Below are positions 36,166-48,142 of a stretch of DNA of 64,000 nt, piece by piece. The translations under genes were made by a program, and so were the position numbers. The notes under the pieces were generated by a model. It was not told the DNA's origin and made no database searches. It was given only the letters and a program-made list of their open reading frames with translations. Source of the DNA: Mycobacterium sp. E796 (GTDB taxonomy: Bacteria > Actinomycetota > Actinomycetes > Mycobacteriales > Mycobacteriaceae); assembly GCF_001672815.1 (NCBI RefSeq), contig NZ_LZKK01000295.1:33865-97864 (forward strand). The letters run 5' to 3'. Within the stretch, counting starts at the first letter, position 1. The number at the start of each line of letters is the position of its first letter.

Positions 36166-36936
36166 CTAACGGCGCCGCGCCGCGGCCAATCTGCTTGCGA
36201 ATTCCGGCGATTGGATGGAGAACGCCTGCGGGCCCAGCTCCGTGCGCATGGCGAGGTCGTGCTGCTCGGTGTCGACCGATCCCGGGTTGATCGTGGCGCG
36301 CATCGTCGCCTTGGTCGCCAGCACCACGTCACGGGGAGCCGCCGCGGGACCCGCGGCCAGCTCCAGCGCCGCGGCGACGGGGTCGTCGGCGACGCTGAGC
36401 GCCAACCCGTGCCGCACAGCGGATTCGGCGTCGAAGCGCATCCCGAACAACAGGGCAGCGCGCGCGACCTGGGGACCCGCCGCGCGTTGCAGCATCCAGG
36501 TCGCGCCCCCGCCCGGGTGAAGGCCGAGCTTTTGAAAACGGGCGTCGAACAACGCGCCGGGCCCCGCGATGCGCACGTCGGCGGCCAGAGCCAGGTTCAG
36601 GCCCGCACCGACGGCCGCCCCGTTGACCGCGGCGATCGTGGGCAACCGGCAGTTGCCGACGGCCATGAATCCGTCGTAGATGCGCCGCAGCCCCGACTCT
36701 GCCGCACCCGCACCGGCGGCGCCCAGGGCGCTGAGGTCGGCGCCGGCGCAAAACGCCTTGCCCGCGCCGGTGACCACGACGGCGTGCACGTCGGGATCGG
36801 CTTCGGCCCGCTCCACGGCCTCCCGCAGCCGCGCCGACATCTCGTCGGTGAAGGCGTTGCGCCGATCGGGGTCGTTGACGGTGATGAGTGCGACGCGGGC
36901 GTCGACGCTGTACAGGACGGGGTCGGACTGGCTCAC
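36166..36936 (-). CDS. echA14: Enoyl-CoA hydratase/isomerase EchA14
   Basis: 256 residues from GTG 36936. Crotonase fold with [19 protein letters not shown], the oxyanion-hole motif [15 protein letters not shown] and [24 protein letters not shown]. The second catalytic glutamate of classical hydratases is not obvious in the region after [15 protein letters not shown], where DARF is seen, so the reaction may be isomerase or thioesterase-like. It corresponds in position and sequence pattern to Rv2486, one of the few conserved landmarks of this accessory region. Confidence 0.85.
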   Translation of the reverse strand: MSQSDPVLYSVDARVALITVNDPDRRNAFTDEMSARLREAVERAEADPDVHAVVVTGAGKAFCAGADLSALGAAGAGAAESGLRRIYDGFMAVGNCRLPTIAAVNGAAVGAGLNLALAADVRIAGPGALFDARFQKLGLHPGGGATWMLQRAAGPQVARAALLFGMRFDAESAVRHGLALSVADDPVAAALELAAGPAAAPRDVVLATKATMRATINPGSVDTEQHDLAMRTELGPQAFSIQSPEFASRLAAARRR

Positions 36937-37067
36937 CCGGATAACGGTACTTGGCCCGCTCACCGGCCCAAACGCCCGCCAAGAATCCATTGAGGATCCC
37001 TCAAGCCCTCCCGCCGATGCTCGGTTCACGAGAACGAGCGATCCGGCATTCGACGGAAGGAGCACCC

Positions 37068-37316
37068 ATGCGCGCCATGGCGGAGAAGAAGGCGGACAGG
37101 AAACTCGGATTCCTCCGGTTGGCGATGGTCTCTTCCGCCACCGCGATCATCATCGCGATCGGTATGGCAATCGCCTACTTCAACCTCCCGACCGCCGGCC
37201 AAGCGTGCTCCGTGCGGAACGCCACCGCACGCGATGCCGCCGGGCGGACGATGTTGTGCAACCCGACGATGGCGGCGGGCCACTACGCGGTCTGGCAGTA
37301 CGCGCCAGGCGCTTAG
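37068..37316 (+). CDS. Small single-pass membrane protein
   Basis: 82 residues from ATG 37068 with GGAAGGAG upstream. One transmembrane helix ([20 protein letters not shown]) is preceded by lysine/arginine, giving an N-in topology, followed by a short extracytoplasmic tail with two cysteines (QACSVRN, MLCNPT). No family is recognised. It converges with the F420 reductase gene. Confidence 0.65.
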   Translation: MRAMAEKKADRKLGFLRLAMVSSATAIIIAIGMAIAYFNLPTAGQACSVRNATARDAAGRTMLCNPTMAAGHYAVWQYAPGA

Positions 37317-37319
37317 CAA

Positions 37320-37745
37320 CTAGGTGAAGTCGATCCGCACCGACACGGGCGTCGTTTCCAACGCCTTCACCATCTTGGCCCCCAGCCGTCCGAACTTACG
37401 GGCGCGCGCGACGACGTCGTCGTCCGGCCGGAATGTCGCGACCCCGGTGCGCCACCGTTTACCCTGTCGCAGACGGACATTCGGGTTGTCGGCGATGTTG
37501 TTGCCCCAGCCGGAGCGGCTGCCGTGCTGGCAGATCACCCACGCGCCGTCGTCGTCGAATTGGGCCGACACCGGAACACGGCGCGGCTGGCCGGTCTTGC
37601 GGCCGATGGTTTCCAGTTCGGTGGCCATGGCGGTGCGCACCCCGAGCGCACTCAGCCCCTTCACCGCGGGGTTGAGCAGATAGCGTCCGATCGCTCGTTC
37701 CCTGCGGAACTTTCGCAGCGTCTTCTGCTCGTTGGTGCTGGTCAT
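37320..37745 (-). CDS. Deazaflavin (F420)-dependent nitroreductase/quinone reductase family protein
   Basis: 141 residues from ATG 37745. The split-barrel Ddn-like fold is indicated by LETIGRKTGQPRRVPV, then WVICQHGSRSGWGNNIADNPNVRLR and the C-terminal strand VSVRIDFT. Members use reduced F420 for quinone or nitro-compound reduction. It is divergent from a TetR gene across 66 bases that contain a palindromic operator, so the two are probably co-regulated. Substrate unknown. Confidence 0.85.
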   Translation of the reverse strand: MTSTNEQKTLRKFRRERAIGRYLLNPAVKGLSALGVRTAMATELETIGRKTGQPRRVPVSAQFDDDGAWVICQHGSRSGWGNNIADNPNVRLRQGKRWRTGVATFRPDDDVVARARKFGRLGAKMVKALETTPVSVRIDFT

Positions 37746-37759
37746 GGCGCTCAGGCTAG

Positions 37760-37775
37760 TAGACCGATTGGTATA
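37760..37775. promoter_or_regulatory. Candidate operator of the YxaF/LmrA-type TetR regulator
   Basis: TAGACC-GATT-GGTATA is an inverted repeat with 6-base arms (one mismatch) and a 4-base spacer, midway between the divergent reductase and tetR genes. The TA-ACC-N4-GGT-TA pattern is typical of TetR regulators of this subgroup. It implies autoregulation and control of the reductase. Confidence 0.65.
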
Positions 37776-37811
37776 GTTCAAGCCTTAGGTGCAACGAAAG
37801 GCGGCGAAATT

Positions 37812-38375
37812 ATGTCGGCGCGGGATGCGCTCATCGCCAGCGTCACCGGATTGGTGCGACGGCGGGGAGTGGCCGGAACGGGCCTCAACGCGCTGCTGGA
37901 GGACAGCGGTGTCGCCCGCAGAACCGTCTACCTGAACTTTCCCGGCGGCAAGGCCGAGCTCATCGCCGAAGCCACGCGCCTGGCGGGGGACGAGCTGACC
38001 GCGGTGATCCGGTCGGGCGACGACGGCGGCGATCCCGCCGAGGCGGTCCAGGCCTTCATCGACGCGTGGAAGGCGCAGCTAACCGCGACGCAGCTCCAAG
38101 CGGGCTGCCCGATCGTGGCGGCGGTCCTCGGTCGCTCCGAAGCGCCGGCGGCGGCGGAGGCGGCGCGCGCGGCCTTTTATGACTGGCAGACGATCCTCGC
38201 CGACCGCCTGGTCAGCTCCGGCGCCGATCGGGACGACGCACGCTCGCTGGCGACCCTCACGGTCGCCGCCATCGAAGGGGCCGTCATCCTCGCGATCGCG
38301 ACGCAGTCGACCGATGCGCTCGACGACGTCGGACGTCACCTGATCGAGGTGATGAGGCTGCACCTGCCCGCGTAG
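37812..38375 (+). CDS. TetR-family regulator (LmrA/YxaF-like C-terminal domain)
   Basis: 187 residues. The helix-turn-helix [27 protein letters not shown] is N-terminal, and the ligand-binding half carries [13 protein letters not shown], the AGCPIVA signature of the LmrA/YxaF_TetR_C group. It lies between its probable operator (37760-37775) and the giant PKS gene, whose start is 107 bases downstream. It may sense an electrophilic or aromatic compound detoxified by the reductase. Control of the PKS is possible but not shown. Confidence 0.88.
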   Translation: MSARDALIASVTGLVRRRGVAGTGLNALLEDSGVARRTVYLNFPGGKAELIAEATRLAGDELTAVIRSGDDGGDPAEAVQAFIDAWKAQLTATQLQAGCPIVAAVLGRSEAPAAAEAARAAFYDWQTILADRLVSSGADRDDARSLATLTVAAIEGAVILAIATQSTDALDDVGRHLIEVMRLHLPA

Positions 38376-38470
38376 CAGCCGGGCGCCGAAGCGAAAACGC
38401 ACGTGCTCAGCCGCGCGCCAGCGGCTTTTCTGGGCTGGGCGGTTTCGCCGACGCCCCGTGCGTTCATCGG

Positions 38471-38485
38471 TATCGTCAAGCTGTG
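38471..38485 (+). promoter_or_regulatory. -10 element and leaderless start of the giant PKS gene
   Basis: TATCGT (38471-38476) matches TANNNT and is followed after six bases by GTG 38483, so the message should begin at the start codon. No ribosome-binding sequence precedes this GTG, which agrees with a leaderless transcript. Confidence 0.5.
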
Positions 38486-41400
38486 CTTGAGCATTCCATT
38501 CCCGAGGTCCTGCGGGAGCGTGCCAGTTCGCGGCCCAACGACCTGGCGTTCACCTATGTCGATTACGAGAACGACTGGGAGGGCGTTGCGGAAAGCCTGA
38601 CGTGGTCGCAGCTGTATCGCCGCACGCTGAACCTCGCACGGGAACTCAAAGCCTGCAGCTCAACCGGCGACCGCGCCGTCATCCTGGCGCCACAGGGGCT
38701 CGAGTACGTCGTCGGCTTTCTCGGCGCGCTACAGGCCGGTCAGATCGCGGTTCCGCTGTCAATGCCGTTGGGTGGGGCCAGCGACGAGCGCGTCGCCGCC
38801 GTCCTGCACGACGCGTCGCCGTCGGCGATTCTCACCACATCCTCCGCCGTGGACATCATCGCCGAGTACGCGAAGTCGGAGCCCGGCGCGCCGTCGGTCG
38901 TCGAGGTCGATCGGCTGGATCTCGACGCTCGGCAAACGGTCGCCGCGGACACCGATGGCCAGACGAGCGTTGCGCATCTGCAGTACACCTCCGGGTCGAC
39001 CCGTACCCCGGCGGGAGTTGTCGTTTCGCACAAGAACATTCAGGTCAACTGCGAGCAGATCATGGCCATGTACTACGAGGCGGACGGCGGGATGGCCCCG
39101 CCGGACACCACCGTGGTGTCGTGGCTGCCGCTCTTCCACGACATGGGCCTGATCCTGGGCATCGCCTTCCCGGTCCTGTGGGGATTCCCCACCGTGCTCA
39201 CCAGCCCGCCGTCCTTCCTGCAGCGACCGGCGCGGTGGATGCAAATGTTGGCCGGCAATCCGCATGCCTTCTCGGCGGCGCCCAACATCGCGTTCGAATT
39301 GGCTACCCGAAAAACCTCCGACGACGACCTGGCCGGGCTTGACCTCGGGGGCGTGCATACCATCCTCAATGGCGCCGAACGCGTGAACCCACCGACGCTG
39401 TGGCGCTTCGCGGACCGGTTCGCCCGCTTCAACTTCCGCCCCGAGGCGTTGCGTCCCTCATACGGACTCGCGGAGGCCACGCTCGTGGTGGCGACCCGCC
39501 AGGCGGGTCACCCCCCGGTGACAGTGTCTTTCGATTCAGAGCAGATGACCGCTGGCCGTGGCGAGCGGTGCGCGGACGGTGCCGGTATCCCGCTGGTCAG
39601 TTACGGCATGCCGAAGTGGCCGATCGTGCGAATCGTCGACCCCGAGACGAGCATGGAGTGCCCGGAGGGAACGGTCGGCGAGATCTGGACGATCGGCGAG
39701 AACGTCTGCTCGGGTTACTGGCAGAAACCCGAAGAGACAGAACGTGTCTTCGGCAGAACGATCGTCGGCGCGTCGGACGGCACACCGGAAGGGCCGTGGC
39801 TGCGGACGGGGGACCTGGGCTTCTACTCCGAAGGCGAGATGTTCATCGTCGGCCGGATCAAGGATCTCTTGATCGTCTACGGGCGCAACCATTCTCCCGA
39901 CGACATCGAGGCGACGATCCAGGAGATCACCCGCGGCCGCTGCGTGGCGATCGCGGTTTCGGATGATGACGGTCCCGAGAAACTCGTCACAATCGTCGAA
40001 CTCAAGCCCGGCGGCGATTCCGAAGAGGACGCGCAACGGTTGATCGCCACCCGGCGTGAAATCATCGCAGCGATATCGAGGACGCACGAACTGAGCGTCG
40101 CGGATCTCGTTCTGGTGCCCCCACATTCGATTCCTCTCACCACGAGCGGCAAGGTGAGGCGACGGGATTGCTCGAAGCTTTATCGGCAGGGCGCGTTCAC
40201 CCGTTTGGACGCGCACATCGGCCCGTCACAGCCGCGCGCGGTCGAGGACACCGCCGCGGAAGCCGGGACCGACTCGGGATTGGCCCAACGTGTTCGCACG
40301 CTAAGCCAGCAGCAACACGACCTGCTGGTGGGGATGGTCTGCGAGCAGGCGGCGGCGGTGTTGGGGCGTCCGAGCCCGGACGACATCGACCCCGGGTCTG
40401 CGTTTCGGGACCTGGGTTTTGACTCGGTGAAAGCCACCGAATTGCTCGACCGGCTGAAGACCGAAACCGAGCTGCCGTTGCCGCCCACGCTGGCGTTCGA
40501 CTATCCCACTCCCGACGAGTTGGCTGCTCACCTGGCCCAGCTGTTGATCGGGCCGGTCGCGGCCGCCTCGCCGGTGGAATCGCAGGTGGCGGTGGACGAG
40601 CCAATTGCGGTGGTGGGCATGGCATGTCGGTTCCCGGGTGGGGTGGATTCGCCGGCGGCGTTGTGGGATTTGGTGGCCAGCGGCACCGACGCCGTCGGGG
40701 GTTTTCCGGTCGATCGTGGCTGGAATTTGGGGGAGTTGTTCGACCCCGACCCGGATGCGGTGGGCAAGACCTACACCCGCTCCGGAGGATTCTTGGCGGA
40801 CGCAGCCGGGTTCGACGCGGAGTTCTTCGGCATCTCGGCGCGGGAGGCCCAAACCATGGATCCCCAGCAGCGGTTGCTGTTGGAGGTGTGTTGGGAGGCG
40901 TTGGAGACAGCGCGGATTGATCCGGCCGGTTTGGTGCGCTCGCAGACCGGGGTGTTCGTCGGCGCATGGTCGCAGACCTACGGGTCGGGCGGCTCCGACG
41001 GTGCCGAGGGCTACGCACTGACGGGTCTCTCCCCGAGCGTGGCCTCGGGGCGGGTCGCCTATGCGTTGGGATTGCAGGGCCCGGCCATCACTTTGGACAC
41101 GGCCTGTTCCTCGTCGTTGGTGGCCACGCATTTGGCGTGTCAGTCGCTGCGCAACGGCGAGTCTTCTCTGGCGTTGGCGGGCGGGGTGACGGTGATGGCG
41201 ACGCCGTCGGTGTTTGTCGAGTTCGCCCGCCAGCGCGGCCTGGCCGCCGATGGGCGCTGTAAAGCCTTCTCCGCCAACGCTGATGGCACCGGCTGGGGCG
41301 AGGGGGCGGCGGTGCTGGTGTTGGAGCGGCTCGGTGATGCCCAACGCAACGGCCATCCGGTGTTGGCGGTGATCGCGGGCTCGGCGATCAACCAGGACGG

Positions 41401-44400
41401 CGCCTCCAACGGGTTGACCGCCCCGAACGGGCCCTCCCAGCAACGCGTCATCACCCAGGCCGTGGCCAACGCCGGGATCGGGTTGGATCAGGTCGATGTG
41501 GTCGAGGCGCACGGCACCGGGACCACGTTGGGTGATCCGATCGAGGCCGGTGCGCTGATCGCGACCTATGGGGCGGCGCGCTCGGCGGATCACCCGTTGT
41601 GGGTGGGGTCGATCAAGTCGAATATCGGTCACACCCAGGCCGCGGCGGGGGTGGCGGGGTTGATCAAGATGATCGAGGCGCTGCGCCACGACAGTTTGCC
41701 GCCGACGTTGAACGTGGATCGCCCGAGCCCGCATGTGGATTGGTCGGCGGGCACGGTACGGCTGTTGACCGAACCGACACCGTGGCCGGAGAGTGATCAT
41801 CCGCGCACGGCGGCGGTGTCGTCGTTCGGAATCAGCGGTACCAACGCCCACGTCATCCTCCAACAAGCCCCCGAAGCGTCGGTCGTGCCGGCCGAAGAAC
41901 CCGAGGGTGTCGACTTCGGGCTGCGGGTGTGGCCGGTGTCGGCGCGCACCCCGGCGGCGTTGCGCGCCCAAGCCGACCGGCTGCACCAACATCTGCTCGG
42001 TCACCCGGAGCTGGATTTGACCGATGTGGCGTTCAGCCTGGCCACCACCCGCGCTCATCACCCGTATCGGGCGGTGATCACAGCCGGTGCGCGCGAGGAG
42101 GTGTTGGGTGCGTTGGCCGCGTTGCGCGACGGCCAGCCCCACCCACAGCTCACGCAGCATCACTTCTTGGCCCACCTGCGCGGCAAGACGGTGTTCGTGT
42201 TGCCCGGGCAGGGTGGCCAGCATCCGGGGATGGGCCGCGAACTGTATGAACAGCATCCGGTGTTTGCCGCGATGGTCGATGACTGCGACGAGGCGTTGCG
42301 ACCGTTCACCGGCTGGTCGGTGCGCGATGTGCTGCTGCAAGACCCGGGGGCGCCCGGGTTGGAGCGGGTCGATGTGGTGCAGCCGGTGTTGTTCACCCTG
42401 ATGGTCTCGCTGGCCGAAGTGCTCGGTCATTACGGCATCACCCCGGATGCGGTGATCGGGCATTCCCAGGGCGAGATCGCCGCCGCCTATTTAGCCGGGG
42501 TGTTCACCTTGCCTGAGGCCGCCAAGATCGTGGCCCGGCGCAGCCAGGCACTGAGCGCGCTATGCGGGTCGGGGGCGATGGCCTCGGTGCTGTTGGCCGC
42601 CGAGCAACTCGAGCCGCTGCTGGCGCCGTGGGGACCGGCGCTGAGTATCTCGGCGATCAACGGGCCCACCCACACCCTGATCAGCGGCGAGCCCGCCGCG
42701 CTCAAGGAATTCAGCGCGGCGTGTGAGCGTGACGGCATCCAGATCCGGGCCATCGCGGTCGATTACGCCTCGCACTGCGCCCAGGTCGAGGCGGTGCGCG
42801 AACGTCTGCTCTCCGAGTTGGGTGAGCTCAACCCCGCCCTGGCGAGCATTCCGCTGTATTCGACCGTGGGGCAGGCGGTTTCGGCTGAGCCGCTGGATAC
42901 CACCACGATGGACGCCGACTACTGGTATCGCAACCTGCGCCAACCGGTGCACTTTCATGACCGGGTGACCGCCCGGCTGGCCGCCGGCGAGTGCACCTTC
43001 GTGGAGCTGTCCCCGCATCCGGTGTTGGCGCCCGCGCTGGCCGACACGCTGGCCCAAACCCCGGCCCGCACCCAATCCGCGGTCGTCGTCACCCTGCACC
43101 GCGACCGGCCCGACCACGACAGCCTGGCCATGACGCTGGCCCAGCTACACACCCACGGCCACAGCCCCTCCTGGCTCGCCCTGTACCCGCACGCCCACAC
43201 CGTCGCCCTACCCACCTACCCCTTCGACCACCGCCGCTACTGGCTCGCTCCCACGCCGGTCGACGACGCCGCCGCCCTTGGTCTGGACCGCGCCGAGCAT
43301 CCCTTGCTGGGTGCGGTCGCCGAATTGGCCGACGAAGACCAGATCATGGTCAGTGGGCGGCTGTCGACGACCACCCAGGAGTGGCTGGGCGGGCACCGGG
43401 TCAACGACACCATCTTGTTCCCAGCGACGGGCTTCATCGAGGTGATCCTGCGGGCCGGGGAGCTTGCCGGTGCCCCGACGATCGACGAGCTGATCCTGCA
43501 CACCGCCCTGACCTTGTCGGAGCAGGCGCCGACCGACCTGCAGGTCCTCGTGCATCCGCTCGACGAGCTGGGCCGTCGCCCGTTCAGCGTGCACTCGCGC
43601 GCCGGCGGCCAGCTTCGTGCCGCGTGGACGCTGCACGCCAGCGGAGCGCTCACCGTCCGCCAGCCGGCCGCCGGTTCCCCGCCGCCGGCGTTGGGTGCGG
43701 AGGCGCTCGACCAGGACGACTTCTACGACCGGCTGGCCCAGCAGGGCTACAACTACGGCGGTACGTTCCGATCCGTCCGGAGCATCGCTTCGGATGCGGC
43801 CCGACCCGACGTCGTCTACGCCGAGGTGGCGCTGCCCGCCGGCACCGACGTCGCCGGCTACGGCATTCACCCGGCCCTGCTTGACGCGGCCCTGCACCCG
43901 CTGGCCTCCGCGCTGGACGGAAATGACTCGGGATCGCCGCGACTTCCGTACGCGTTCAACGGGATTGCCCTACATGCCACCGGGGCTACCGAGCTGCACG
44001 TGCACCTCACCCGGACCGGCGAGGACACGTTCACGCTGCACGCCACCGACCCCACCGGCGCTGCGGTGATCACCATCGGCGCGGTGACGTTGCGCGCCAT
44101 GTCCGACCAGATCGGCCGGCCCGCGTCGATGGCCGGGCTTTCCGAGAGCATGTTCGAGCTGACCTGGCCGTCGCTGCCCGACCTGCCCGGTGGGTCCGCG
44201 GACCGACCATCCGCATGGGCGGTGTGCGCCGATTCACCCGAGCAGTTGCCGGATGGCCTGTCCCGCGGCGCAATTCACGACGACCTGACCAGCTTGACCC
44301 CCTGCCCCGAGCTGGTCATCTGGGCCCTACCGCGACCCGCCGAAACCGATCCGCTGCGGCGGGTCCACGCCCTGACCCGCCATGCCTTGGCCCAGCTTCA

Positions 44401-47400
44401 GGGCTGGCTGACTCGTCCCGACATTGCCAACGCCCATTTGGTGATCCTCACCCGCCGTGCGGTCAGCATCGGTGCGTATGACGATGTCCCAGATTTGGCG
44501 CACGCCGCGGTCTGGGCGCTGATCCACACCGCCCAAAACGAACACCCAGACCGCATCACCCTGATTGACACCGACGACACCCGAGCCACCGCCGCCACCC
44601 TGCTGGCCATCGTCTCGGCGCGACCGGCGGGCGAGCCGGAGTTGGCCCTGCGCAACGGTATTGTCCACATCCCCCGTGTGGCCCGCATCCCAACGCTGAC
44701 CCCACCGGACGGTGCCGAATGGCAGTTGGGCACCACCGGTAAAGGTGACCTGACCAACCTGACCCTGCTCCCCACCGATGGGCCAATTACCCTGGAATCA
44801 GGGCAGATTCGCGTTCAGATACGGGCCGCCGGGCTGAACTTCCGTGACGTGGTGGTCGCCTTGGGCGCGATCGCCGACGACGGAATGGGCAGCGAAGCAG
44901 CGGGGGTCGTCATCGACGCGGCCCCCGGCGCATCGCTGCGTCCCGGTGATGCGGTGATGGGGATTTTCCCGCATAACGCGTTCGCGCCCACCGCGATCGC
45001 CGACGAGCGCATGGTGGTGGCCGTCCCGGACGGATGGTCGTTCACCCAGGCCGCATCCGCGCCGATCGTGTTTCTCACCGCCTACGCCGCCTTGGTCGAG
45101 ATCGCCGGGCTCTCGGCCGGCCAACGCGTGCTCATCCACGCCGGCGCCGGAGGCGTCGGGCAGGCCGCCATCCAGATCGCCCGTCACCTCGGTGCGGAGG
45201 TGTTCGCCACTGCCCACCCGAACAAACACCACGTGCTGGTCGATCTGGGGCTCGACCCCGCCCACATCGCGTCGTCACGCACCCTGGACTTCGTCGACAC
45301 CTTCAAAGCCGCCACCGATGGGCAGGGCATGGACGTCGTGCTCAACAGCCTCGCCGGCGAGTTCATCGACGCGTCGCTGCAACTGCTGCCCCGCGGAGGC
45401 AGTTTCGTCGAAATCGGCAAGACCGACATCCGCCGGGCCGACGACATCGCCGCGTCCCATCCGGGGGTCGGCTATCAGGTCTACGACCTGTCGAGCGCAC
45501 CGGCGCAGGCCCTGCAGCCCGCATGGGTGGCCCTGACCGAAATGTTCGCCGCCGGCGTCCTCAAGCCGCTGCCGACCACGAGCTACGGCCTGCTGAACGC
45601 CCCGCAAGCCTTCCGCGACATGAGCCAAGCCCGCCACACCGGAAAGATCGTGCTGATCCCGCCCGCGGTATTGGATCCTCAAGGCACCGCGCTCATCACG
45701 GGCGGCACCGGGATGCTGGGCGCGCTGTTCGCCGAACACCTGATCACCCGCTACGGCGTCGAACGTCTATTGCTGTTGTCTCGCAGCGGAATCGACGCGC
45801 CCGGGGCCGGCGAACTACAAGAGCGGCTGACCGGGCTCGGTGCCCAAGTCGCGATCGCCGCGTGCGACACCAGCAACCCCGCCGAGGTGGCCGCAGCACT
45901 CGACACGATCCCCGCCGACCACCCGTTGACCGCGGTGATCCACGCCGCGGGTGTCCTTGACGACGCGCTGGTGACCGACCTGAGCCCCGAACAGCTCGAC
46001 GCGGTCCTCGCCGCGAAGGCCGACGCTGCCTGGCACCTGCATCACCTCACCGCCGACCGCGACCTGGCCGCGTTCGTCCTGTTCTCCTCGGCCGCGGGCA
46101 TCCTGGGCAGCGCCGGGCAGGCCAACTACGCGGCCGCCAACGCGTTCCTGGACGCGCTGGCCCGCCACCGCCATCACACTCAACGCCAGGCCACCAGCGT
46201 GGCCTGGGGCTATTGGCAAACCCCATCCGGGATGACCGCCCACCTCAGCACCAGCGACCTGACCCGCCTGAGCAGCACCGGGCTCACCCCCATCAGCAAC
46301 GACCATGGCCTGGCGCTCTTCGACGCCGCGCTCACCAGTCAGCCGACCAACCTGCTGGCCAGCCCGTTCAACACCGCCGCGTTGGCCCGCCAGGCCCGCA
46401 ACGGCACGCTGGACCCCATCCTGTCCGCGCTGACCACCAGCCGCCGCCAGGCCGCGACCGCCAGCCCACGCACGCTGGCCACCACGCTGGCCACCCAAAC
46501 GCCGCAACAGCGGCTGGACACTCTCACCGCGATGGTTACCGCCACCACGGCCGCCGTGCTGGCCCACCCCGACCCGGCCGCCCTCGACCCCGAGATTCCC
46601 TTCAAGGAACTCGGCATTGACTCCCTGACGGCGCTGGAACTGCGCAACACGGTGAACCAACGCACCGGCCTGACACTGCCTGCCACGATGGCCTTCGATC
46701 ACCCCACCCCGGCGAAGCTCGCCGGGCACCTCGCGGAGTTGCTGACCGACACCGCCGCGCCCGCCGCGCCGGCGGCTCAGGTCAGCACCCGTGGCGACGA
46801 GCCGGTGGACAATCGGCTCGCATACCTGGATCAGGCGGCGTTTTTGGCGCTGCGAGCGGTGCACGGCGCGCTGATTCAGGTCACCTGGATCTACGACCGT
46901 GCCATCGACGTCGAGGGACTAAAACGTTTTCACCGCAACCTCGGCCGGGGGTTGTTGGGGCGCCGGATCGAACGGTCCACATTGCCATTCGCGCGCGATC
47001 GCTGGGTGCAGGCACCGCCGCCGGAGGAGATCGACTTCGCCGCGACGCCACGCCCGCGTGCCGAGGTGAACGCGTGGGCCGATGAGCGGGCCCGCCTACC
47101 CATCGACCCGGAGTGGGGACCGGCCTGGCACCTCGGCGTGCTTCCGCTCGACGACGGCGGCACCGCGGTAAGCCTGGTGGCCTCGCACACGATCGTCGAC
47201 GCCATCGCGTTCGGCCAGGCGATAGAAGACGCCGCCGAGGGCAGGACGCGCGATCTGAGCTATCCGCCCGCGGGATCGCGCACCCTCGGGCGGGCCGTGC
47301 GCGAGGATTTCCGGCAAACCGTCAAAGACCTGCCCGACATAGGGCACGCGTTGGCCGCGGTGGCTCGCCGGGCCCGGCGCGATCGCAAGGAACTCAACTC

Positions 47401-48142
47401 ATCGTTCAAGGCGGCACCGCCGTCGCCGAGGAAGGCGGCCGACGACCGGCCGGTAGAGGTGCCCGCCCTCACGGCATACGTCGACCTTGCCGAATGGGAT
47501 GCCCGCGCGAAAAGCCTTGGCGCAAGCAGCAACTCACTGGTGGCGGGTATCGCGTGCCGGCTCGCGGTGCGGCTGGGCCGGGTTCAAGACGACGGGACCG
47601 TCACCCTCCGATTCATGGTGACGCTGCGCACCGATGGCGATACCCGAGGCAACGCGCTTACCAGCGTCGACGTTCCGGTCGACCCGACGCATGCGGCGAC
47701 GGACCTGGCCGATATGCAGGCCAAGATCACGCAAACGATCCTCGAGGCGATGGAGGACCCCGATAACGAGTGGCTGGCGCCGCTGCCGCTGGCCGCGTTG
47801 ACGCCGGTATGGGCGGCCAGGAAGGTCGCGGGGATGGCGACGGGTGGCTCCACCCTGCCGGTCACTTGCTCCAACGTCGGTGACCTGTCCCCGTCGGCGA
47901 ACCGCCCCGACGGCACCGACGCCGATTACGCGTACATGAGAAACCTCGAGCCCGATATGAAGCAAAGCACGCTCGAGGCCATGGGCGGACAATTGTTCCT
48001 GGGTTCGGGGCGGGGCCGCGGCAAGATGTTCATCCGAATCTCGGCATATCTTCTCGGGCGGTCGAACACCAAAGAGGAGCTACGGGAAAGCGTGTCGCGC
48101 ACGTTCGCCGAATTCAACCTGAACGCAGAGATCGACTGCTAA
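38483..48142 (+). CDS. Giant FAAL-type I PKS-acyltransferase fusion
   Basis: 3219 residues in one uninterrupted frame. Domains in order (approximate residues): FAAL 1-575 with [11 protein letters not shown] at 166 and the FAAL-style hinge [21 protein letters not shown]1 with Ser648; KS 705-1130 (C875, H1010, H1050); AT with GHSQG (S1328) and YASH (1428-1431), both methylmalonyl-CoA signatures; DH (H1638, D1801; the usual HxxxG glycine is D1642); ER with GAGGVG at 2221; KR with TGGTGMLG at 2406, S2536, Y2549, N2553 and an LDD (B-type) motif; ACP2 with Ser2714; and a C-terminal HxxxD domain (H2902-D2906). Inferred: a fatty acid is loaded as acyl-AMP, extended with full reduction to a 2-methyl-branched acyl chain, then transferred to an acceptor. 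Acceptor and number of rounds are unknown. Confidence 0.92.
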   Translation: MLEHSIPEVLRERASSRPNDLAFTYVDYENDWEGVAESLTWSQLYRRTLNLARELKACSSTGDRAVILAPQGLEYVVGFLGALQAGQIAVPLSMPLGGASDERVAAVLHDASPSAILTTSSAVDIIAEYAKSEPGAPSVVEVDRLDLDARQTVAADTDGQTSVAHLQYTSGSTRTPAGVVVSHKNIQVNCEQIMAMYYEADGGMAPPDTTVVSWLPLFHDMGLILGIAFPVLWGFPTVLTSPPSFLQRPARWMQMLAGNPHAFSAAPNIAFELATRKTSDDDLAGLDLGGVHTILNGAERVNPPTLWRFADRFARFNFRPEALRPSYGLAEATLVVATRQAGHPPVTVSFDSEQMTAGRGERCADGAGIPLVSYGMPKWPIVRIVDPETSMECPEGTVGEIWTIGENVCSGYWQKPEETERVFGRTIVGASDGTPEGPWLRTGDLGFYSEGEMFIVGRIKDLLIVYGRNHSPDDIEATIQEITRGRCVAIAVSDDDGPEKLVTIVELKPGGDSEEDAQRLIATRREIIAAISRTHELSVADLVLVPPHSIPLTTSGKVRRRDCSKLYRQGAFTRLDAHIGPSQPRAVEDTAAEAGTDSGLAQRVRTLSQQQHDLLVGMVCEQAAAVLGRPSPDDIDPGSAFRDLGFDSVKATELLDRLKTETELPLPPTLAFDYPTPDELAAHLAQLLIGPVAAASPVESQVAVDEPIAVVGMACRFPGGVDSPAALWDLVASGTDAVGGFPVDRGWNLGELFDPDPDAVGKTYTRSGGFLADAAGFDAEFFGISAREAQTMDPQQRLLLEVCWEALETARIDPAGLVRSQTGVFVGAWSQTYGSGGSDGAEGYALTGLSPSVASGRVAYALGLQGPAITLDTACSSSLVATHLACQSLRNGESSLALAGGVTVMATPSVFVEFARQRGLAADGRCKAFSANADGTGWGEGAAVLVLERLGDAQRNGHPVLAVIAGSAINQDGASNGLTAPNGPSQQRVITQAVANAGIGLDQVDVVEAHGTGTTLGDPIEAGALIATYGAARSADHPLWVGSIKSNIGHTQAAAGVAGLIKMIEALRHDSLPPTLNVDRPSPHVDWSAGTVRLLTEPTPWPESDHPRTAAVSSFGISGTNAHVILQQAPEASVVPAEEPEGVDFGLRVWPVSARTPAALRAQADRLHQHLLGHPELDLTDVAFSLATTRAHHPYRAVITAGAREEVLGALAALRDGQPHPQLTQHHFLAHLRGKTVFVLPGQGGQHPGMGRELYEQHPVFAAMVDDCDEALRPFTGWSVRDVLLQDPGAPGLERVDVVQPVLFTLMVSLAEVLGHYGITPDAVIGHSQGEIAAAYLAGVFTLPEAAKIVARRSQALSALCGSGAMASVLLAAEQLEPLLAPWGPALSISAINGPTHTLISGEPAALKEFSAACERDGIQIRAIAVDYASHCAQVEAVRERLLSELGELNPALASIPLYSTVGQAVSAEPLDTTTMDADYWYRNLRQPVHFHDRVTARLAAGECTFVELSPHPVLAPALADTLAQTPARTQSAVVVTLHRDRPDHDSLAMTLAQLHTHGHSPSWLALYPHAHTVALPTYPFDHRRYWLAPTPVDDAAALGLDRAEHPLLGAVAELADEDQIMVSGRLSTTTQEWLGGHRVNDTILFPATGFIEVILRAGELAGAPTIDELILHTALTLSEQAPTDLQVLVHPLDELGRRPFSVHSRAGGQLRAAWTLHASGALTVRQPAAGSPPPALGAEALDQDDFYDRLAQQGYNYGGTFRSVRSIASDAARPDVVYAEVALPAGTDVAGYGIHPALLDAALHPLASALDGNDSGSPRLPYAFNGIALHATGATELHVHLTRTGEDTFTLHATDPTGAAVITIGAVTLRAMSDQIGRPASMAGLSESMFELTWPSLPDLPGGSADRPSAWAVCADSPEQLPDGLSRGAIHDDLTSLTPCPELVIWALPRPAETDPLRRVHALTRHALAQLQGWLTRPDIANAHLVILTRRAVSIGAYDDVPDLAHAAVWALIHTAQNEHPDRITLIDTDDTRATAATLLAIVSARPAGEPELALRNGIVHIPRVARIPTLTPPDGAEWQLGTTGKGDLTNLTLLPTDGPITLESGQIRVQIRAAGLNFRDVVVALGAIADDGMGSEAAGVVIDAAPGASLRPGDAVMGIFPHNAFAPTAIADERMVVAVPDGWSFTQAASAPIVFLTAYAALVEIAGLSAGQRVLIHAGAGGVGQAAIQIARHLGAEVFATAHPNKHHVLVDLGLDPAHIASSRTLDFVDTFKAATDGQGMDVVLNSLAGEFIDASLQLLPRGGSFVEIGKTDIRRADDIAASHPGVGYQVYDLSSAPAQALQPAWVALTEMFAAGVLKPLPTTSYGLLNAPQAFRDMSQARHTGKIVLIPPAVLDPQGTALITGGTGMLGALFAEHLITRYGVERLLLLSRSGIDAPGAGELQERLTGLGAQVAIAACDTSNPAEVAAALDTIPADHPLTAVIHAAGVLDDALVTDLSPEQLDAVLAAKADAAWHLHHLTADRDLAAFVLFSSAAGILGSAGQANYAAANAFLDALARHRHHTQRQATSVAWGYWQTPSGMTAHLSTSDLTRLSSTGLTPISNDHGLALFDAALTSQPTNLLASPFNTAALARQARNGTLDPILSALTTSRRQAATASPRTLATTLATQTPQQRLDTLTAMVTATTAAVLAHPDPAALDPEIPFKELGIDSLTALELRNTVNQRTGLTLPATMAFDHPTPAKLAGHLAELLTDTAAPAAPAAQVSTRGDEPVDNRLAYLDQAAFLALRAVHGALIQVTWIYDRAIDVEGLKRFHRNLGRGLLGRRIERSTLPFARDRWVQAPPPEEIDFAATPRPRAEVNAWADERARLPIDPEWGPAWHLGVLPLDDGGTAVSLVASHTIVDAIAFGQAIEDAAEGRTRDLSYPPAGSRTLGRAVREDFRQTVKDLPDIGHALAAVARRARRDRKELNSSFKAAPPSPRKAADDRPVEVPALTAYVDLAEWDARAKSLGASSNSLVAGIACRLAVRLGRVQDDGTVTLRFMVTLRTDGDTRGNALTSVDVPVDPTHAATDLADMQAKITQTILEAMEDPDNEWLAPLPLAALTPVWAARKVAGMATGGSTLPVTCSNVGDLSPSANRPDGTDADYAYMRNLEPDMKQSTLEAMGGQLFLGSGRGRGKMFIRISAYLLGRSNTKEELRESVSRTFAEFNLNAEIDC

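Noticed and set aside
40301..42463. Long open frame on the minus strand inside the PKS (720 codons)
   Set aside because: It mirrors the KS-AT coding region of a high-GC gene, has a His/Gln/Arg-rich random composition and no domain motif.
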